Origin: Carex sylvatica | Taxonomy: Eukaryota > Streptophyta > Magnoliopsida > Poales > Cyperaceae | Assembly (NCBI GenBank): GCA_964058845.1 | Contig: CAXKVR010000001.1 | Location: forward strand, 62,001 to 126,000 | Direction of reading: 5' to 3' | DNA length: 64,000 nucleotides | Part shown: piece after piece, positions 34,344-46,486 of the stretch | Numbering within the stretch: position 1 is the first letter of the stretch | Layout of the letters: the number at the start of each line of letters is the position of its first letter | Translations under genes and position numbers: made by a program | Notes under the pieces: model-generated | Seen by the model: the letters and a program-made list of their open reading frames with translations, nothing else | Databases searched by the model: none | What the model was told of the DNA's origin: nothing

Positions 34344-37300
34344 ATGGGCCGCAGTTGGATGTACGAAGTATCACGTCTATCTGATGAATATATGACATGT
34401 GTCGAGAAATTTATCATAGTTGCTACAGATATGGTGAATAAGGGGAGTGCACTGATGTCGTGTCCTTGTCGTGATTGTAACAATGGTAAAAAATTCTCCA
34501 ACTCGAACCAAGTGAGGAGCCATTTAATCCGTCGTGGATTGAAGCAAGGATATAAGTGTTGGTTATGGCACGGTGAGAGTTTGCCAACCGACATAGGTAC
34601 TGGTACTGAGCATCAGAAATACCATACTGGTGGAAATGACGGGAATGATCTACGGGGATTGGAAACTGATATAGGCGCTCGTACTGAGGATCAGGAATAC
34701 CATACCGAAGAAAATGATGATATGGTAGTAGATAGATGTGATAATTTTGATCAAATGTTATGTTATTTAGAAGAGGATTTTGATAATGATAAGCAGTATT
34801 ATTTATTTGAGAATTTGTACGAAGATTCTAATAAGGAATTGTATCCTGGTTGTTCTAAATTTTCAAAATTGAAAGGTGTATTAAAATTGTATAACCTTAA
34901 AGCATCTAACGGTTGGAGTGATAGAAGTTTTACTGAGTTATTACAAACTTTAAAAGAAATACTTCCGGATGGAAACGAGATACCACCAAATATTTATGAA
35001 GCAAAGAAAATATTGTGCCAAGTGGATTTGGAAGTTCAAAGAATACATGCGTGTCCAAATGATTGTATATTATATCGATCCGAGTATAAATATCTTCACG
35101 AGTGTCCAAAATATGGTGCATCACGTTACAAACCAAAACAGTTAATCGGCGATAAAAGTGATGATTACAAACCGAATAAAGGGCCTCCGGCAAAAGCATT
35201 GTGGTACCTTCCCGTGAAACCGAGATTGAAACGTTTGTTCTCAAATGCTAAAGATGCGAAATTAGTGCGTTGGTATGCCGATAACCGAAAAAAAGACGGG
35301 AAATTACGGCACCCCGCTGATTCTCCTCAGTGGAGAAATATTGACAGAGAGTTTCCCAAATTTGGACGTGACCCTAGATATCTTAAGCTTGGACTGAGTG
35401 CAGATGGAATACATCCGCACAGTAGCATGAGCAGCAAGCATAGCAGTTGGACGGTTCTACTGTGCATTTATAATCTTCCACCATGGTTATGTATGAAACG
35501 TAAATACATCATGTTGACCTTGCTCATATCAGGACCCAAACAACCCGGGAACGACATAGATGTGTATCTAGCGCCATTGATCGATGATTTAAAATAATTA
35601 TGGCAACCAGGAGTGCAGATATTTGATGCATATAGCAAGGAGAAATTCACTTTACTGGCCATGATTTTCTGCACCATTAATAATTTTTCGGCTTATGGAA
35701 ATTTGTCAGGTTACAGTGTCAAAGGAGAGAAAACATGCCCTGTTTTTCTGAACGATACAGTCGATGTGTGGCTATCTAATTCCTCTAAAAATGTGTACAT
35801 GAGTCATCGTAGATTTCTTCCTGCCAACCATGCACACCGAAAGAGAAAGAAAGAATTCAATAGAAAGACCGAGAATACCAGAGTAAATTATTCGTTGACC
35901 GGTAAATCTGTTTATTCGCCAGTGAACGATATCAAAGTTCAATTTGGAAAATTTTAAAAACAGGTGGTGAGAAAGAAAGTGGCACCGAAAATTAGTTGGA
36001 AGAAGAGGTCAATATTCTGGGATTTATCATACTGGCAGCACTTAGATGTTCGACACTGTCTCGATGTGATGCATGTGGTTAAAAATATGTGTGATAGCCT
36101 AGTTGAAACATTATTGAATATTTCGGGAAAGACTAAGTATGGTATCAATGCTCGGAAAGACATGCAATTCCTGAACATACGGTCGGATCTACAACCAACA
36201 GAGAAGGAAAGAGAAAATAGAAAATTTTGTACGTATCTAAAACCTGCAATGCATACGCTGTCGAAAGTAGAGAAAAAAAGGTTATTGGAATGCCTTCATG
36301 GTGTCAAAGTTCCATCTGGATATTCTTCGAATATTAAAAATCTAGTTTCACTGGAAGATTTAAAATTGATAGGAATGAAGTCTCACGACTGTCATGTTTT
36401 AATGACACAACTTCTTCCTGTTGCAATTCGGGACATATTGCCAAAGTGTGTTAAACAGACCATCACGAAGCTTTATTTTTTCTTTAATGCCATATATTGC
36501 AAAGTAAGTGATCTTGATATGCTAGATGCTCTGCAGAAGGAGATTGTTGTCACTCTTTGTCATCTTGAAATGTATTTTCCGCCGTCTTTTTTTGATATCA
36601 TGGTTCATTTAATCGTTCACCTAATTAGAGAAATTAAGATGTGCGGACCTGTTTTCTTGCGGTACATGTATCTGTTCGAGAGATACATGAGATTGTTAAA
36701 TGCATATGTCAGGAATCGATATCGGCCTGAGGTAAGCATCGTAAAAGTTTATGCTGCCAAAAAGGTTATTGAGTTTTGTACTAATTATATGGATGATGTC
36801 AAAGCTATCGGCATCCCTAAATCTTGGCACGAGGGTCGACTTCACGGGGTAGGCACAATTGGTGTGAAATTATTCGAGCCCGATAGTACAACGATGTCAC
36901 TAGCACATTTCCATATTTTGCAACACCTCACTGACGTTCATCCTTTTTGGGACGAGCATATGACTCTCTTGCGGCAACAGAATCCTAAAAAATCCGACAA
37001 GTGGTTAATCGGCGAACACAATAAAAAGTTTGAAGGATAGTTTACACGTAGAGTCGTGGAAGCTCCGGAGGGAGAAAATATTACAAAAACTATCAAATTG
37101 TTGGCTTCTGGTCCAGTCCACATCATGAGGACCTTCCAAGGATATGACATCAACGGGTACACATTTTACACAAGAAATCAAGATTCAAAGAGTACCGTGC
37201 AAAACAGTGGAGTGACGTTAGTAGCCGTTTCGAGTGATTTGTCAGATCCTAAAGGTGCCGGACCATCGCATGCATCAATGTCATATTACGGGTTTATTGA

Positions 37301-37709
37301 AGAAATTTGAGAGGTAGATTATAGAAAGTTTAACATTTCGTTATTTATGTATAAATAGGTCGATAACCGTAGAGGGGTTAAAGTAGACGAAGATGGTTTT
37401 ATTCTAGTGGATTTCAGTAAGGCTGGATACAAGGATGATCCATTTATACTTGCAAGACAAGCCACACAAGTGTTCTACGTTACTGATCCGGCCGATCGTT
37501 CAAGACATTTTGTCCTCTCTGGTAAAAGACATATCATCGGGATTGATAATGTGGAAGACGAAGAAGTGTACGATTATTTTGATGAAATACCATCGTTTTC
37601 CACTGGCATGACATGTTTACCAACCGGTGAGGGTAACAAGATAAGTCACACGCGCAACAATCATAATGAAGGAGAATGGATTGAAGTTCCCACTGGCAAT
37701 AATCCCTAA
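34344..37709 (+). pseudogene. CACTA Tnp2-like transposase, five in-frame stops
   Basis: One continuous frame of 1122 codons is interrupted only by stops at 35595 (TAA), 35955 (TAA), 37038 (TAG), 37308 (TGA) and 37356 (TAG), with no frameshift. Domains in order: an N-terminal transposase-associated domain (WMYEVSRLSDEY to YKCWLWHGE, about residues 4-78); the Tnp2 catalytic region from about residue 250 (HECPKYGASRY, LGLSADGIHPHSS) to LDVRHCLDVMHVVKN at about 570; a DUF4218-type domain near 740 (LEMYFPPSFFDIMVHL); and a DUF4216-type C-terminus (GVKVDEDGFILVDFSKAGY). At 37308 and 37356, and probably 37038, relatives usually have tryptophan, so these fit G-to-A changes. I start at the ATG at 34344, directly after a TTGCAG acceptor. 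The family binds the element ends and cuts and joins DNA in the nucleus. This copy looks dead, although the frame is well kept. Confidence 0.92.
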
Positions 37710-37940
37710 ATTTTTATTGGTATGTCAAAATATAAAAATATAAAAAATATAATTTATTATTATTTAATATTGCTGACTTAAGAAGTTTTTCTTTTTTCAG
37801 GATAAATTGAAACACTAGACAATGAAAAGCATGCAAGTTATTCTTCAATGTTTCTTGTAGCTTATTTTTCTTTTCATGTTATATGTAAATTTATTAGCTT
37901 ATTTTTTAATTTTTAATGTTACTATTTAGTATAATTTATT

Positions 37941-38397
37941 AAAATAATTTCATAAAATAATTTTTAAGATGCAATTTCTAAGATAATATGTTTTCAGTGA
38001 TCTTATTAGAATTACTTCCTAAAAATTATTTATAAATTAGATAGAATATAAGCTACAAAAATATCATTTTAATTTTAATTTTTTAATTTAAAAAAAAATA
38101 AACATCCTGATTTTAATTTCTACAAAAGTTATTTACAAAAATTCATACACATACACATTCTGATATTAAAACAATTTCATAAAATAATTTTTAAGATGTA
38201 ATTTCTAAGATAATATGTTTTCAGTGATCTTATTAAAATTACTTCCAAAAAATTATTTATAAATTAGATAGAATATAAGCTACAAAAATATCATTTTAAT
38301 TTTAATTTTTTAATTTTTTCAAAATAAACATCCTGATTTTAATTTCTACAAAAGTTATTTACAAAAATTCATATACATACACATACACATACAAAAA
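37941..38397. repeat. 228-bp tandem duplication
   Basis: Two adjacent copies share CATAAAATAATTTTTAAGAT, AATATGTTTTCAGTGATCTT and CAAAAGTTATTTACAAAAAT. They are AT-rich and non-coding, between the two CACTA genes. Confidence 0.9.
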
Positions 38398-38417
38398 TAT
38401 AACCACACATATAAAAC

Positions 38418-39750
38418 TCTACACTATCTGGATCGATTCCTAGCTTCAAAACCGATCCAGATAGTTATCAGGATCGGTTCTTAGTCTAAGAACCGATCCA
38501 AATAGGTATCAGGATTAGTTCTTAGCTTAAGAACTGATCGAGATGGTGTATTTCTTAAAAATTTCTTATAAATTTTTTAAAAATAAATTACTTATTTCAA
38601 ATTATTTTACAAATTATTTTAATAAGAAATGTTAAACAAAATTACTTCCTAAAAATTATTCTGTCTTATAAATTATTTCTAAGAAAATGATTTTTTTTAT
38701 AAATTATCTTGTTAAATGTAAGCTACAAAAATTTGTTACATCAAATAAGTTTTTAAAAAGCAAGATATTTATTTAGTTTTGATATTTTCAAACCAATAAA
38801 AATAATAATATAGTTTATAAGAATTTATGATTAAAATAATTTACAAAAATTCATAAACATACACATTCTGATTTTAATATTTTAAAAAATCATACACATA
38901 CACTATCTGGATCGATTTCTAGCTTAAGAACCGATCCCAATGCCTTTCTGGATCAGTTCTTAAGAAAGAAACCGATCTTGATAGCTATATTACATATTAA
39001 TAATTATTTTAATAAATTAGTTTAGTAAGAAATCTTACAAAGAAACTTATAAATTATTTTAAATTGTAACATCAAATAATTTTTAAAAAGTAAGATACTT
39101 ATTTTAATAAGAAATCTTTACAAAATAATTTATAAATCAAAATCTGATAACTTATACATATAATATCATAACATATAAATTATTTATAAATTATATACAT
39201 TATTTGTAAATTATTTATAAATTTATTTTAAAAAATAACCTTCTAAATATCTGATAACTTATACATATAATATCATACACATAAACATCATATTTTTAAT
39301 TTTTTAAAATATCATGCAAATAACATATACATATAATATAATAGAAATAAAATGATATATCAGGATCAGTTTCTAACTTAAGAACCGATCTTGATATCTA
39401 TTTTCATTTTTAAAAAGCAAGATATTTATTTAGTTTTTATATTTTCAGACCAATAAAAATAATACAATTATTTATAAGAATTTATGATTAAAATAATTTC
39501 CAAAAATTCATAAACAAACACATTCTGATTTTAACATTCTGATTTTAATTTTTTTAAAAATTATACACATACAAAAATATAACAAACACACACACAGAAA
39601 ACACTATCTGGATCGGTTCCTAGCTAGGAAACCGATCCTGTTGTTTTATTCATTTAAAAAAAATTACAAAAGATATCTGGATCAGTTCTCATGCTAAGAA
39701 CCGATCCAGATAACTATCTAGATCGGTTTCTAGCTTAAGAACCGATGTAG
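38418..39750. promoter_or_regulatory. Internal clusters of CACTA terminal-type repeats
   Basis: Palindromes of the form GGATCGGTT...AACCGATCC with a TTAGCTTAAG-like centre lie at 38418-38550, 38905-38985, 39358-39400 and 39605-39750. The last cluster is followed by a CT-rich, leader-like stretch (39830-40000). The same repeats lie at both element ends. By position they could control the second gene. Confidence 0.75.
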
Positions 39751-40307
39751 TTAGTGGTAGGGTATACAAAATAGCTCCTCACTTAGCTGAAAATTCAAAT
39801 CCTCTCTCCTAGGCTCCATCGTGATCCTTCCTCTCCTCAAACCCCTCTCTCAAAGCTCTCACCTCTGTGACCTCTCCTCCTCCGCCGTGACCTCTTTCTC
39901 TCCTCCTCCTCCGCTGTGTCTCTTTCTCCTCTGTTAAGTTAAAACTCTCTCTTTCGCTCCTCCCTCTCCGTCAGCTCGTTGGCTCCGGCTTCCTCTCAAA
40001 TTCGGGTAAACTCATTTCTCTAAATTCAAATTATTAGAAATTGTTCAAAATTGTTAGAAATTGTTAGCAATTGTTTAGAAATTGTTAGAAATTGTTAGAA
40101 ATTATTTGAAATTCGAATTATTAGAAATTGTTAGAAATTTGGATTATTAGAAATTGTTAGAAATTGTTGCTTCTTGTTGCTAATTAGGTATTGCATGTAT
40201 GTTTAACTTAGGTTTTTGGTTTTGGGTTGTTGTAGTTTGATTGAATTATTGGTGTTCAACGATTGAATTGTTGGTATTCAATAGTTTCATTGATTGAAAT
40301 GCAAATG

Positions 40308-42878
40308 TGTCACACCCCGAAACCAGGGGGCGCGACAGTTACGCCGTGAATATATATTATCTATATACTCACGAGGCATGAACAATGAGATGATTCATAT
40401 TCATCCCAATTTTTACCCAAATAATTTAACCATTTCAGACACGCAGTTAATTGCAATCAGATAATTAAAACACATCCTACTTACAACACCTCCTACTTAC
40501 AACACCTCATACTTAACGAATTAAACATTTACACTACATAATTAAAATAAGTTTTACAAAGGTCTGGTTCAAAGGTTATACACAACAAAATATGATCTGA
40601 GTACTTAACTAGTACAAAACGATCATTAATTAAGGCATATCTATACCTCTCCTTTCTTCTCCTCGCCGCACGATCTCGAGATCCTATTCCTTGTTTCCTG
40701 AAAAACCCACGAAGGGGAAAAGGGGTGAGAAACTTATTCGCAGTTTCTCAGTGCAGAATTTAAATAGGGCTACTGGATTTGTAAGAAATCCATTATCAGA
40801 ATTAAATCGATTCATTAGTATACTATTCAGTTATTTATTCGCTAATCATGAAATGCAATTACTTTAAAAGGAAATTCAAGCGAACTTCTACTATTATCAC
40901 ATTTGGAGAAAATCAAAACGGAATTATTCAGGATGTTTGGACCTAAATGCAAACTCTCTAAGTCAGGTTGGAAAGATAGAAATCAGTTATCTATCTTTGT
41001 CGGCTTCACCGTTCTATTAGTTCTGGTTCATAATTAAACATGCATATCAATCAAAATTTCACGATTAGCAATAAAGTAATTCAATCAGAAACAAAGATTA
41101 TCAATACAGTAACAGTTTCACATCAATCACTATACCACAGTTCAGTATTCACAATAATATATGTAATAACAGTATCCCCTACCCAACTGGTACTGGGTTC
41201 AGTGGGGTCATTCCCCAAATGCGCATATGGTTCCTGAGGCAAAGTCTAGCGTCGACTTTAGACTTTGCAATAACTATGATATAATATAACAATATCAGTT
41301 CAGTACTGTGGTTTCATTCGCTTATCAGAATCAAAGGAACAATCAATCAGTAAAACCATACCAATATGCTAGGTCATCATCAATATAGCAATTTCAATAT
41401 AACATTTACTTAATTATGCAATAATGCCATGATGCATGCAATTAGAAATTCAACATGCCATTTATACGTAACTATTTAATTCTTGAAAATAAATTCCAAA
41501 ACAGATCCCGTGAACCCCCGCACCTGATCGTGTAAGATGCGTAGAGAATCAGCTATCACTAGATTCCGAACTTCCGACGATTCCGCCAAGTCGTGCTCGA
41601 TAGGGTCTATGCCTATGTTAACATAGCATAGGTGAATTAATAAATTAAATTCCTATGAACTAAGTAAATCTTATAAAATAAGTTTCTCAAATCAAATCCG
41701 ATATTTCTCATATGGCCGGCCCTATACTCAAAATTTCATCATTTTACATCTAGGCTCTTGCACTTAATTCATTTACACAATTTAGGGGTAATTTGCATAT
41801 CAAATCCTAAACTTTTAAAATCTCGCAAAATGGTCCCTGTCAGTTCAAGGGCTGGTATGCACACAAATTCAGCACCATACCAGTAGTATACTGGGCTGGT
41901 ACCAGCACAACAACACAACACAGCCAAGCAACAAGCCAGACCAGCAAAACAGAGAACAAGTACAAGTCAAGGCAACAAGTCAAAGGCAACAGAACCAGCA
42001 CAAATACACCACGGATTCAACACACACAATCGCAACATAGCCAAGCACAAGCAAGACCAGCGAAACAGAGAACAAGCACAGGTCAAGGTAACAAATCAGA
42101 GGCAAACAGAACCAGCAAAACACAACAAGGCAAGGCACAACAAGACAGAACCAACCCAAATCAGGGCCTTCGCCGAGAAAATCAACAACCCGAGCAAAGA
42201 CAATTAATCTAATCGAAACCCCACAAGACAACATCAACCAATTTAACGGGATAACTCGAATTCTTACCCGATTAGAGCTAGCACGGAAATGGAGAAAGCA
42301 AAACGATCGTCAGAAAATCGAGCACCAAAACAGCACAACAAGCACCCGAATAGCAACAACAAGCACAGCCAAAACGCGGCTAGGGTTTTCAACTTCCCAA
42401 CACTCAAGAACCAGAAAATGGCGAGAGAGAGAGAGATATCAAAGCCTCAACACATGAGAAAAAAGAGAATAAAGAGAGAGAGCACAAAAGGGAGAGAAGA
42501 GAGAACTCCTCTTTTTTTTTTTTTTTTCTTTTCTTTGGCGGAGCAACACAGAGAGAGGGGCGAACAGAGAGGAACGAACGGGAGAGAAAGAGAGAGAGTA
42601 AGTCATTTGGCCCCTTTTTGCTAATAAGTCCCTCCCTTTGTTTAATATTACGTAACAGGGAAAATTAATACCTCTAACCCCTCATATAAACATATATCTA
42701 CAACTTAGGTTATTCATTCTACAATTTCAAATCGGATATATTTATAATTCGATTCTTGACGCCTTAACTCAATCAGTCAGTATCAAAATATTTCCAAACA
42801 TTATATTTTTAACTTTTAAAACTATATTTAATCTAATCTTTTGAAATCTTATTATTTTAAAAGTTTCACTACGTTACA
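40308..42878 (+). mobile_element. Solo LTR, Ty3 chromovirus-like
   Basis: 2571 bp starting TGTCACACCCCGAAACCAGG and ending CTACGTTACA, with perfect target duplication AAATG (40303-40307, 42879-42883). It lies between the two CACTA genes. The start resembles the minus-strand start of the LTR at 7846-9579. A weak palindrome group (GCTGGTATGC, GCACCATACCAG, GCTGGTACCAGC) lies at 41852-41908. Open frames 41980-42237 and 42289-42624 are low-complexity parts of this LTR. Confidence 0.9.
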
Positions 42879-43047
42879 AAATGTGAATTTATAGCTTAGT
42901 ATATGCAAATCTGAATATTTAGTTGCAAATCTATATACAGATGTGAATTTGAAATGGCATATGCATGAGTAATGGGAATGGTTTCTTATATAATATAGGC
43001 ATAAATATGTTTAAATTGTAAGTTTCTTTTTTGAATGATAAGTAGAT

Positions 43048-44776
43048 ATGGAAGGTGATAGTGAGATAGCCTCGGCTAAGAAACGAGGAAGAGGGCCTAA
43101 CAAAATTAAGGAGAAGTTTAACGAGAAAGGCAAAAAGGTGGAACTTGACAAATTTTATAGGCCAGTTGTTACTCAAGATACGACGAGTTTTGCAACGAAA
43201 TTTGGGATATTGGTAAGAAGGAATGTTTCTCTAAGTTTCCAATGATGGAAAGATGTTTCAGATGAGAAAAAGAAAAAAATATGGGAAATACCTAAGGAAA
43301 ACAAATTTTGGTACTAATTTCACAAGATTTCATTTGATATTAACTAACTCTAAATTTTTTATTTCTATTTGTTTGTAAGGTGGACTATGGACCACCTACT
43401 TTATCTATAATTAATAGCTACTTATCACCGGAAGAGGTGCAAAAATATTATTATAAAAAAATAGCTACTTATCACCGGAAGTGGCGAACCAAAATGACTA
43501 AAGTGTGGCGCAAGGGTGAGATGCCCGATTTTGGTAAGCTCCAGATTGAAGAACAAGACTGGAAAGAATTTTGCAAGTACCGAGAGACGAAGAAATTTGA
43601 TGTATGATAGTTACTATGGACCACCTACTTTATCTATAATTAATTAAGAATTCAAATTTTTTTATAATTGAGGCCAATTGTTTCTTTGTTCAAATTGTAG
43701 GATACCAGCCAGACTGGAAATGCGAATCAGGCCCACAATGAGTATCCGCATTTCTTAGGATCCAGAGGTTATAATGGTGAGGGTTTTCAGAGTAGACTCA
43801 GAGATGCTATGCAGACGATTGCAAATGAGACAGCATCTAGTGATCCGTCTTCCCAAGGGTCAACTAGTACTGTATTGACACCAGAGGAGTTTGTTGATTT
43901 GTCGGTTGAGCATAGGCACGTCACATGGAAACTAGCAAGACAGAAGCTCTCAGACGAGACCAAGGAACGCTTTTATCCAGAAACATACTTACCTGTCATC
44001 AACAGAATTGTGAGTATTTAGATATTCTCATTCATTGAAACCTCAACTTTAATTTATTTTGTTATAACATTTATGTTGTCATTTCAGGAAGAACAAGAAG
44101 CGGTTTTTAAACAAGGCCAATTGTCCGTCGTACGATATGATGATGTTCTGGGAAAATCTGTGCCAAATCAGGAACATCCCGGGAGGGTGAGAGAAGTGGG
44201 AGGTCTGATTCCAATGACAACAACATTCAGTAAGAGCTCGATAAAGAGGAGACACACTACTACTTACTCGAGATCCGTAGAAGAATTTGATGCGAGAGTG
44301 GATCAAAGAGTGGAGGAGAGAGTAAGAGGAATGGAGGAGAGATTGCGGCAAGAAATGAAAGAAGAAATGAAAGCTGAGTTTGCAATGATGCTTCAGCAGA
44401 CAATGGGCCAACAAGAAAAGGCGTATAGCCCAACAGTCGTTCTGAGCAGCTGCCAATCAGTCAAACCATATGCAAATCTTTCCGAGTTTACTGAGGTAAT
44501 GCAAATTCAGATTTGAATTAGTAGGCCTATGCTTTAATTTTATACATATTTAGATTTTATTCGAGTAAATACATGTATTTGTACAGGAGGCAGAACTAAG
44601 CTGCATACTCCAGGCGAATGTAGGTGGGAATACTCTTGTAGTGGCCTTAGGGACAATTCATATTTCAGTTGTACAAGGTGGAATAATTCACGGTTTGCCT
44701 ATGCCGCCCGACCATGCAAGAGTAACGGTGGATGCTATTCGTAATGCAGACTTCATAGAACTCCCCTTACCTGTAC
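43048..44776 (+). pseudogene. CACTA second gene (TnpA/Ulp1-like), 5' exons
   Basis: Likely exons are 43048-43314, 43380-43601, 43701-44009, 44088-44495 and 44587 onward, each bounded by GT/AG signals. The first two read as a plant Ptta/En/Spm-type domain (RGRGPNKIKEKFN, KFGILVRRN, WRTKMTKVWRKGEMP). The third carries TPEEFVDLSVEHRHVTWK. The fourth is a charged coiled-coil-like stretch (EERVRGMEERLRQEMKEEMK). The fifth opens a conserved beta-rich domain (GLPMPPDHARVTVDAI, resembling DUF8039). A stop lies at 43243 in exon 1. Parts of exon 2 are duplicated locally: ATAGCTACTTATCACCGGAA twice, and its first 32 bases again in the next intron. The Athila element cuts exon 5 at 44776. Confidence 0.82.
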
Positions 44777-44945
44777 TGATATCTCCATATTATATCTAAT
44801 TTATGGCCCTAATTTACAATGAAACCTGTGCTTTAAAGCCTATGAATGTGGAATTTTTACTTATATTTCGATGAAATGTGGTACTGCTATGCTTTGTTTG
44901 GTATTTTGCAGGAAAAAAGGCGAAAAACTGGTTCTGACTACTTTT

Positions 44946-45081
44946 CATACGGCCCGTATGATATTCTGTACAGGCCGTACAAGAACTGCCCAACCACACA
45001 GAAGGATCCACAACAGAGGCACAAAGTCTCCAAGTCAAAGCCCAGGCATACGGTCCGTACGGGATCTCGTACGGGCCGTAC
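44946..45081. repeat. Two palindrome pairs in the 5' LTR
   Basis: TACGGCCCGTAT at 44948 pairs with TACAGGCCGTAC at 44969. TACGGTCCGTAC at 45049 pairs with TACGGGCCGTAC at 45070. Spacing is 21 bp in both. Confidence 0.9.
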
Positions 45082-45892
45082 AATGCTGATTCGGAAAATC
45101 CAGCTGGAATCTGAATTGAGCACGATTTGAGGAGCCGAAAAGGAAACCCTTCCAGGCGTGATCTGGGGCATTAAAGGAGATATTCCACAGCAGGAAAGGG
45201 AATTAATAGGCAATCAATCAATAACATTCGATCAGATTGATTCTATCATTCATTCTTACTAGGTTTTGAACAAGAGGAAAAGAAGAAGAGAAGGGAAGAA
45301 CGCGAGTTTTGAACGGATCTTCGGATTTTCCACTGTTTTATCATGAACTCTCTTATTTCTTGTTATTTGTGTTATCCTATGAACATGAGTAGCTAATTTA
45401 CTTAGTTTCTAGGGGTAAGATGTAGTTTCTAGTTTAGCTTTGCTTGTATGCTACTTGGATTTTGTGTTGAACGCTTTGTTTTTACTTTGTTATGTAGTAT
45501 TTTTATTGCTCTATTTGTGCTTGCTTGAATCTGATTAGTCATCCCGTTAGATGAATGCGCACATCTAAGTGTAGGAGCCAAGTCTATGAAATTCATTCCA
45601 ACCGAATAAAGTATATGAAGTAGGGTTAAACCAAGGAGTACCCGAAAGGCGAAACTTTCCTTGAGGCGAAAGTCCTTGGATACTTTTAATAAACTAACAA
45701 GTAACTTAGATAAATTAGGCCAAAATGCGAAAGTTGAGGTTTAACGCATCTAAGAGGGAAGTATTTGAGTCCGGTAATCGGGTATCAGGCCAAAATGCGA
45801 AAGTTGAGGTTAGGTATCTAGATCTGGTCAAAAGAAACCCTAAACACAGTATCAACACAGAAAACAGTAGCTGCAGCATTAACTTGAGGTCC

Positions 45893-45928
45893 CATACGGA
45901 CCGTACAGGAATCTGTACGGGCCGTATG
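45893..45928. repeat. Third palindrome pair in the 5' LTR
   Basis: TACGGACCGTAC at 45895 and TACGGGCCGTAT at 45916, 21 bp apart. Confidence 0.9.
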
Positions 45929-46249
45929 CCTTGAGACTGAACAGAAATGAAATCTGAACCCTGGAAACGCCCTTTTATCAATTGGAAACAACTTTAATTA
46001 CCTTTTATTGTCTTTTAATCAGTAGAATTGTTAGAACTAAAACCAAACCAATTTCTCTCACTTCTAGAATCTTAAGTGATTTTAGGATAAGTCTAGTATT
46101 TTTATTCCGTCCCTGTGGATCGATACCTGAGCATACTCAACGACAGGATAGTACACTTGCTATCTGAATTGACAGAGTATAACAAAGGTTTAAAAAGTAT
46201 AGCTTGCTATACTGAGACTTTTTGGCATATTCTCGTGCGATCAAGTTTT

Positions 46250-46267
46250 TGGCGCCGTTGCCGGGGA
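46250..46267 (+). other. Primer binding site, tRNA-Asp type
   Basis: TGGCGCCGTTGCCGGGGA lies six bases after the 5' LTR. It is complementary to the 3' end of plant tRNA-Asp, the primer used by Athila-type elements. Confidence 0.92.
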
Positions 46268-46453
46268 CGGCAACTAAAATTCTATACTTTTTCTTATTTT
46301 TGCTTGATTCTAGATTTTAATTTTAATTTTTCGTATTCCATCTTTGCAGGAACATACTGGAAGAGTCACTGCCCAAGAACCACTACCATCTCAGAAGCAA
46401 AGGGCAAACTTCCATCTCATTTGTTCCAGCGCCACCACATCTGTCACCTCTCC

Positions 46454-46486
46454 GTACGGCCCGTACAAGATTCATACGGCCCGTAC
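46454..46486. repeat. Palindrome pair before gag
   Basis: TACGGCCCGTAC at 46455 and again at 46475, 20 bp apart, about 40 bp upstream of the gag ATG at 46528. Confidence 0.9.

Larger units (their letters stand above)
44777..46243 (+). repeat. Athila 5' LTR
   Basis: Starts TGATATCTCC and ends CTCGTGCGATCA. Equal in length to the 3' LTR with seven substitutions. It contains three palindrome pairs (44946-44980, 45047-45081, 45893-45928) and an internal direct repeat GGCCAAAATGCGAAAGTTGA (45718 and 45788). Open frames within it also occur in the 3' LTR and are not genes. Confidence 0.97.

Noticed and set aside
41980..42624. Two open frames as host genes
   Set aside because: They lie inside the solo LTR 40308-42878, which has a perfect target duplication, and are low-complexity (ACAAG-rich and GAGA-rich).
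44846..45130. Open frames in the Athila LTR (also at 57447-57731) as genes
   Set aside because: They occur identically in both LTRs, overlap on both strands, and their YGPY/VRTG residues come from the palindrome pairs.
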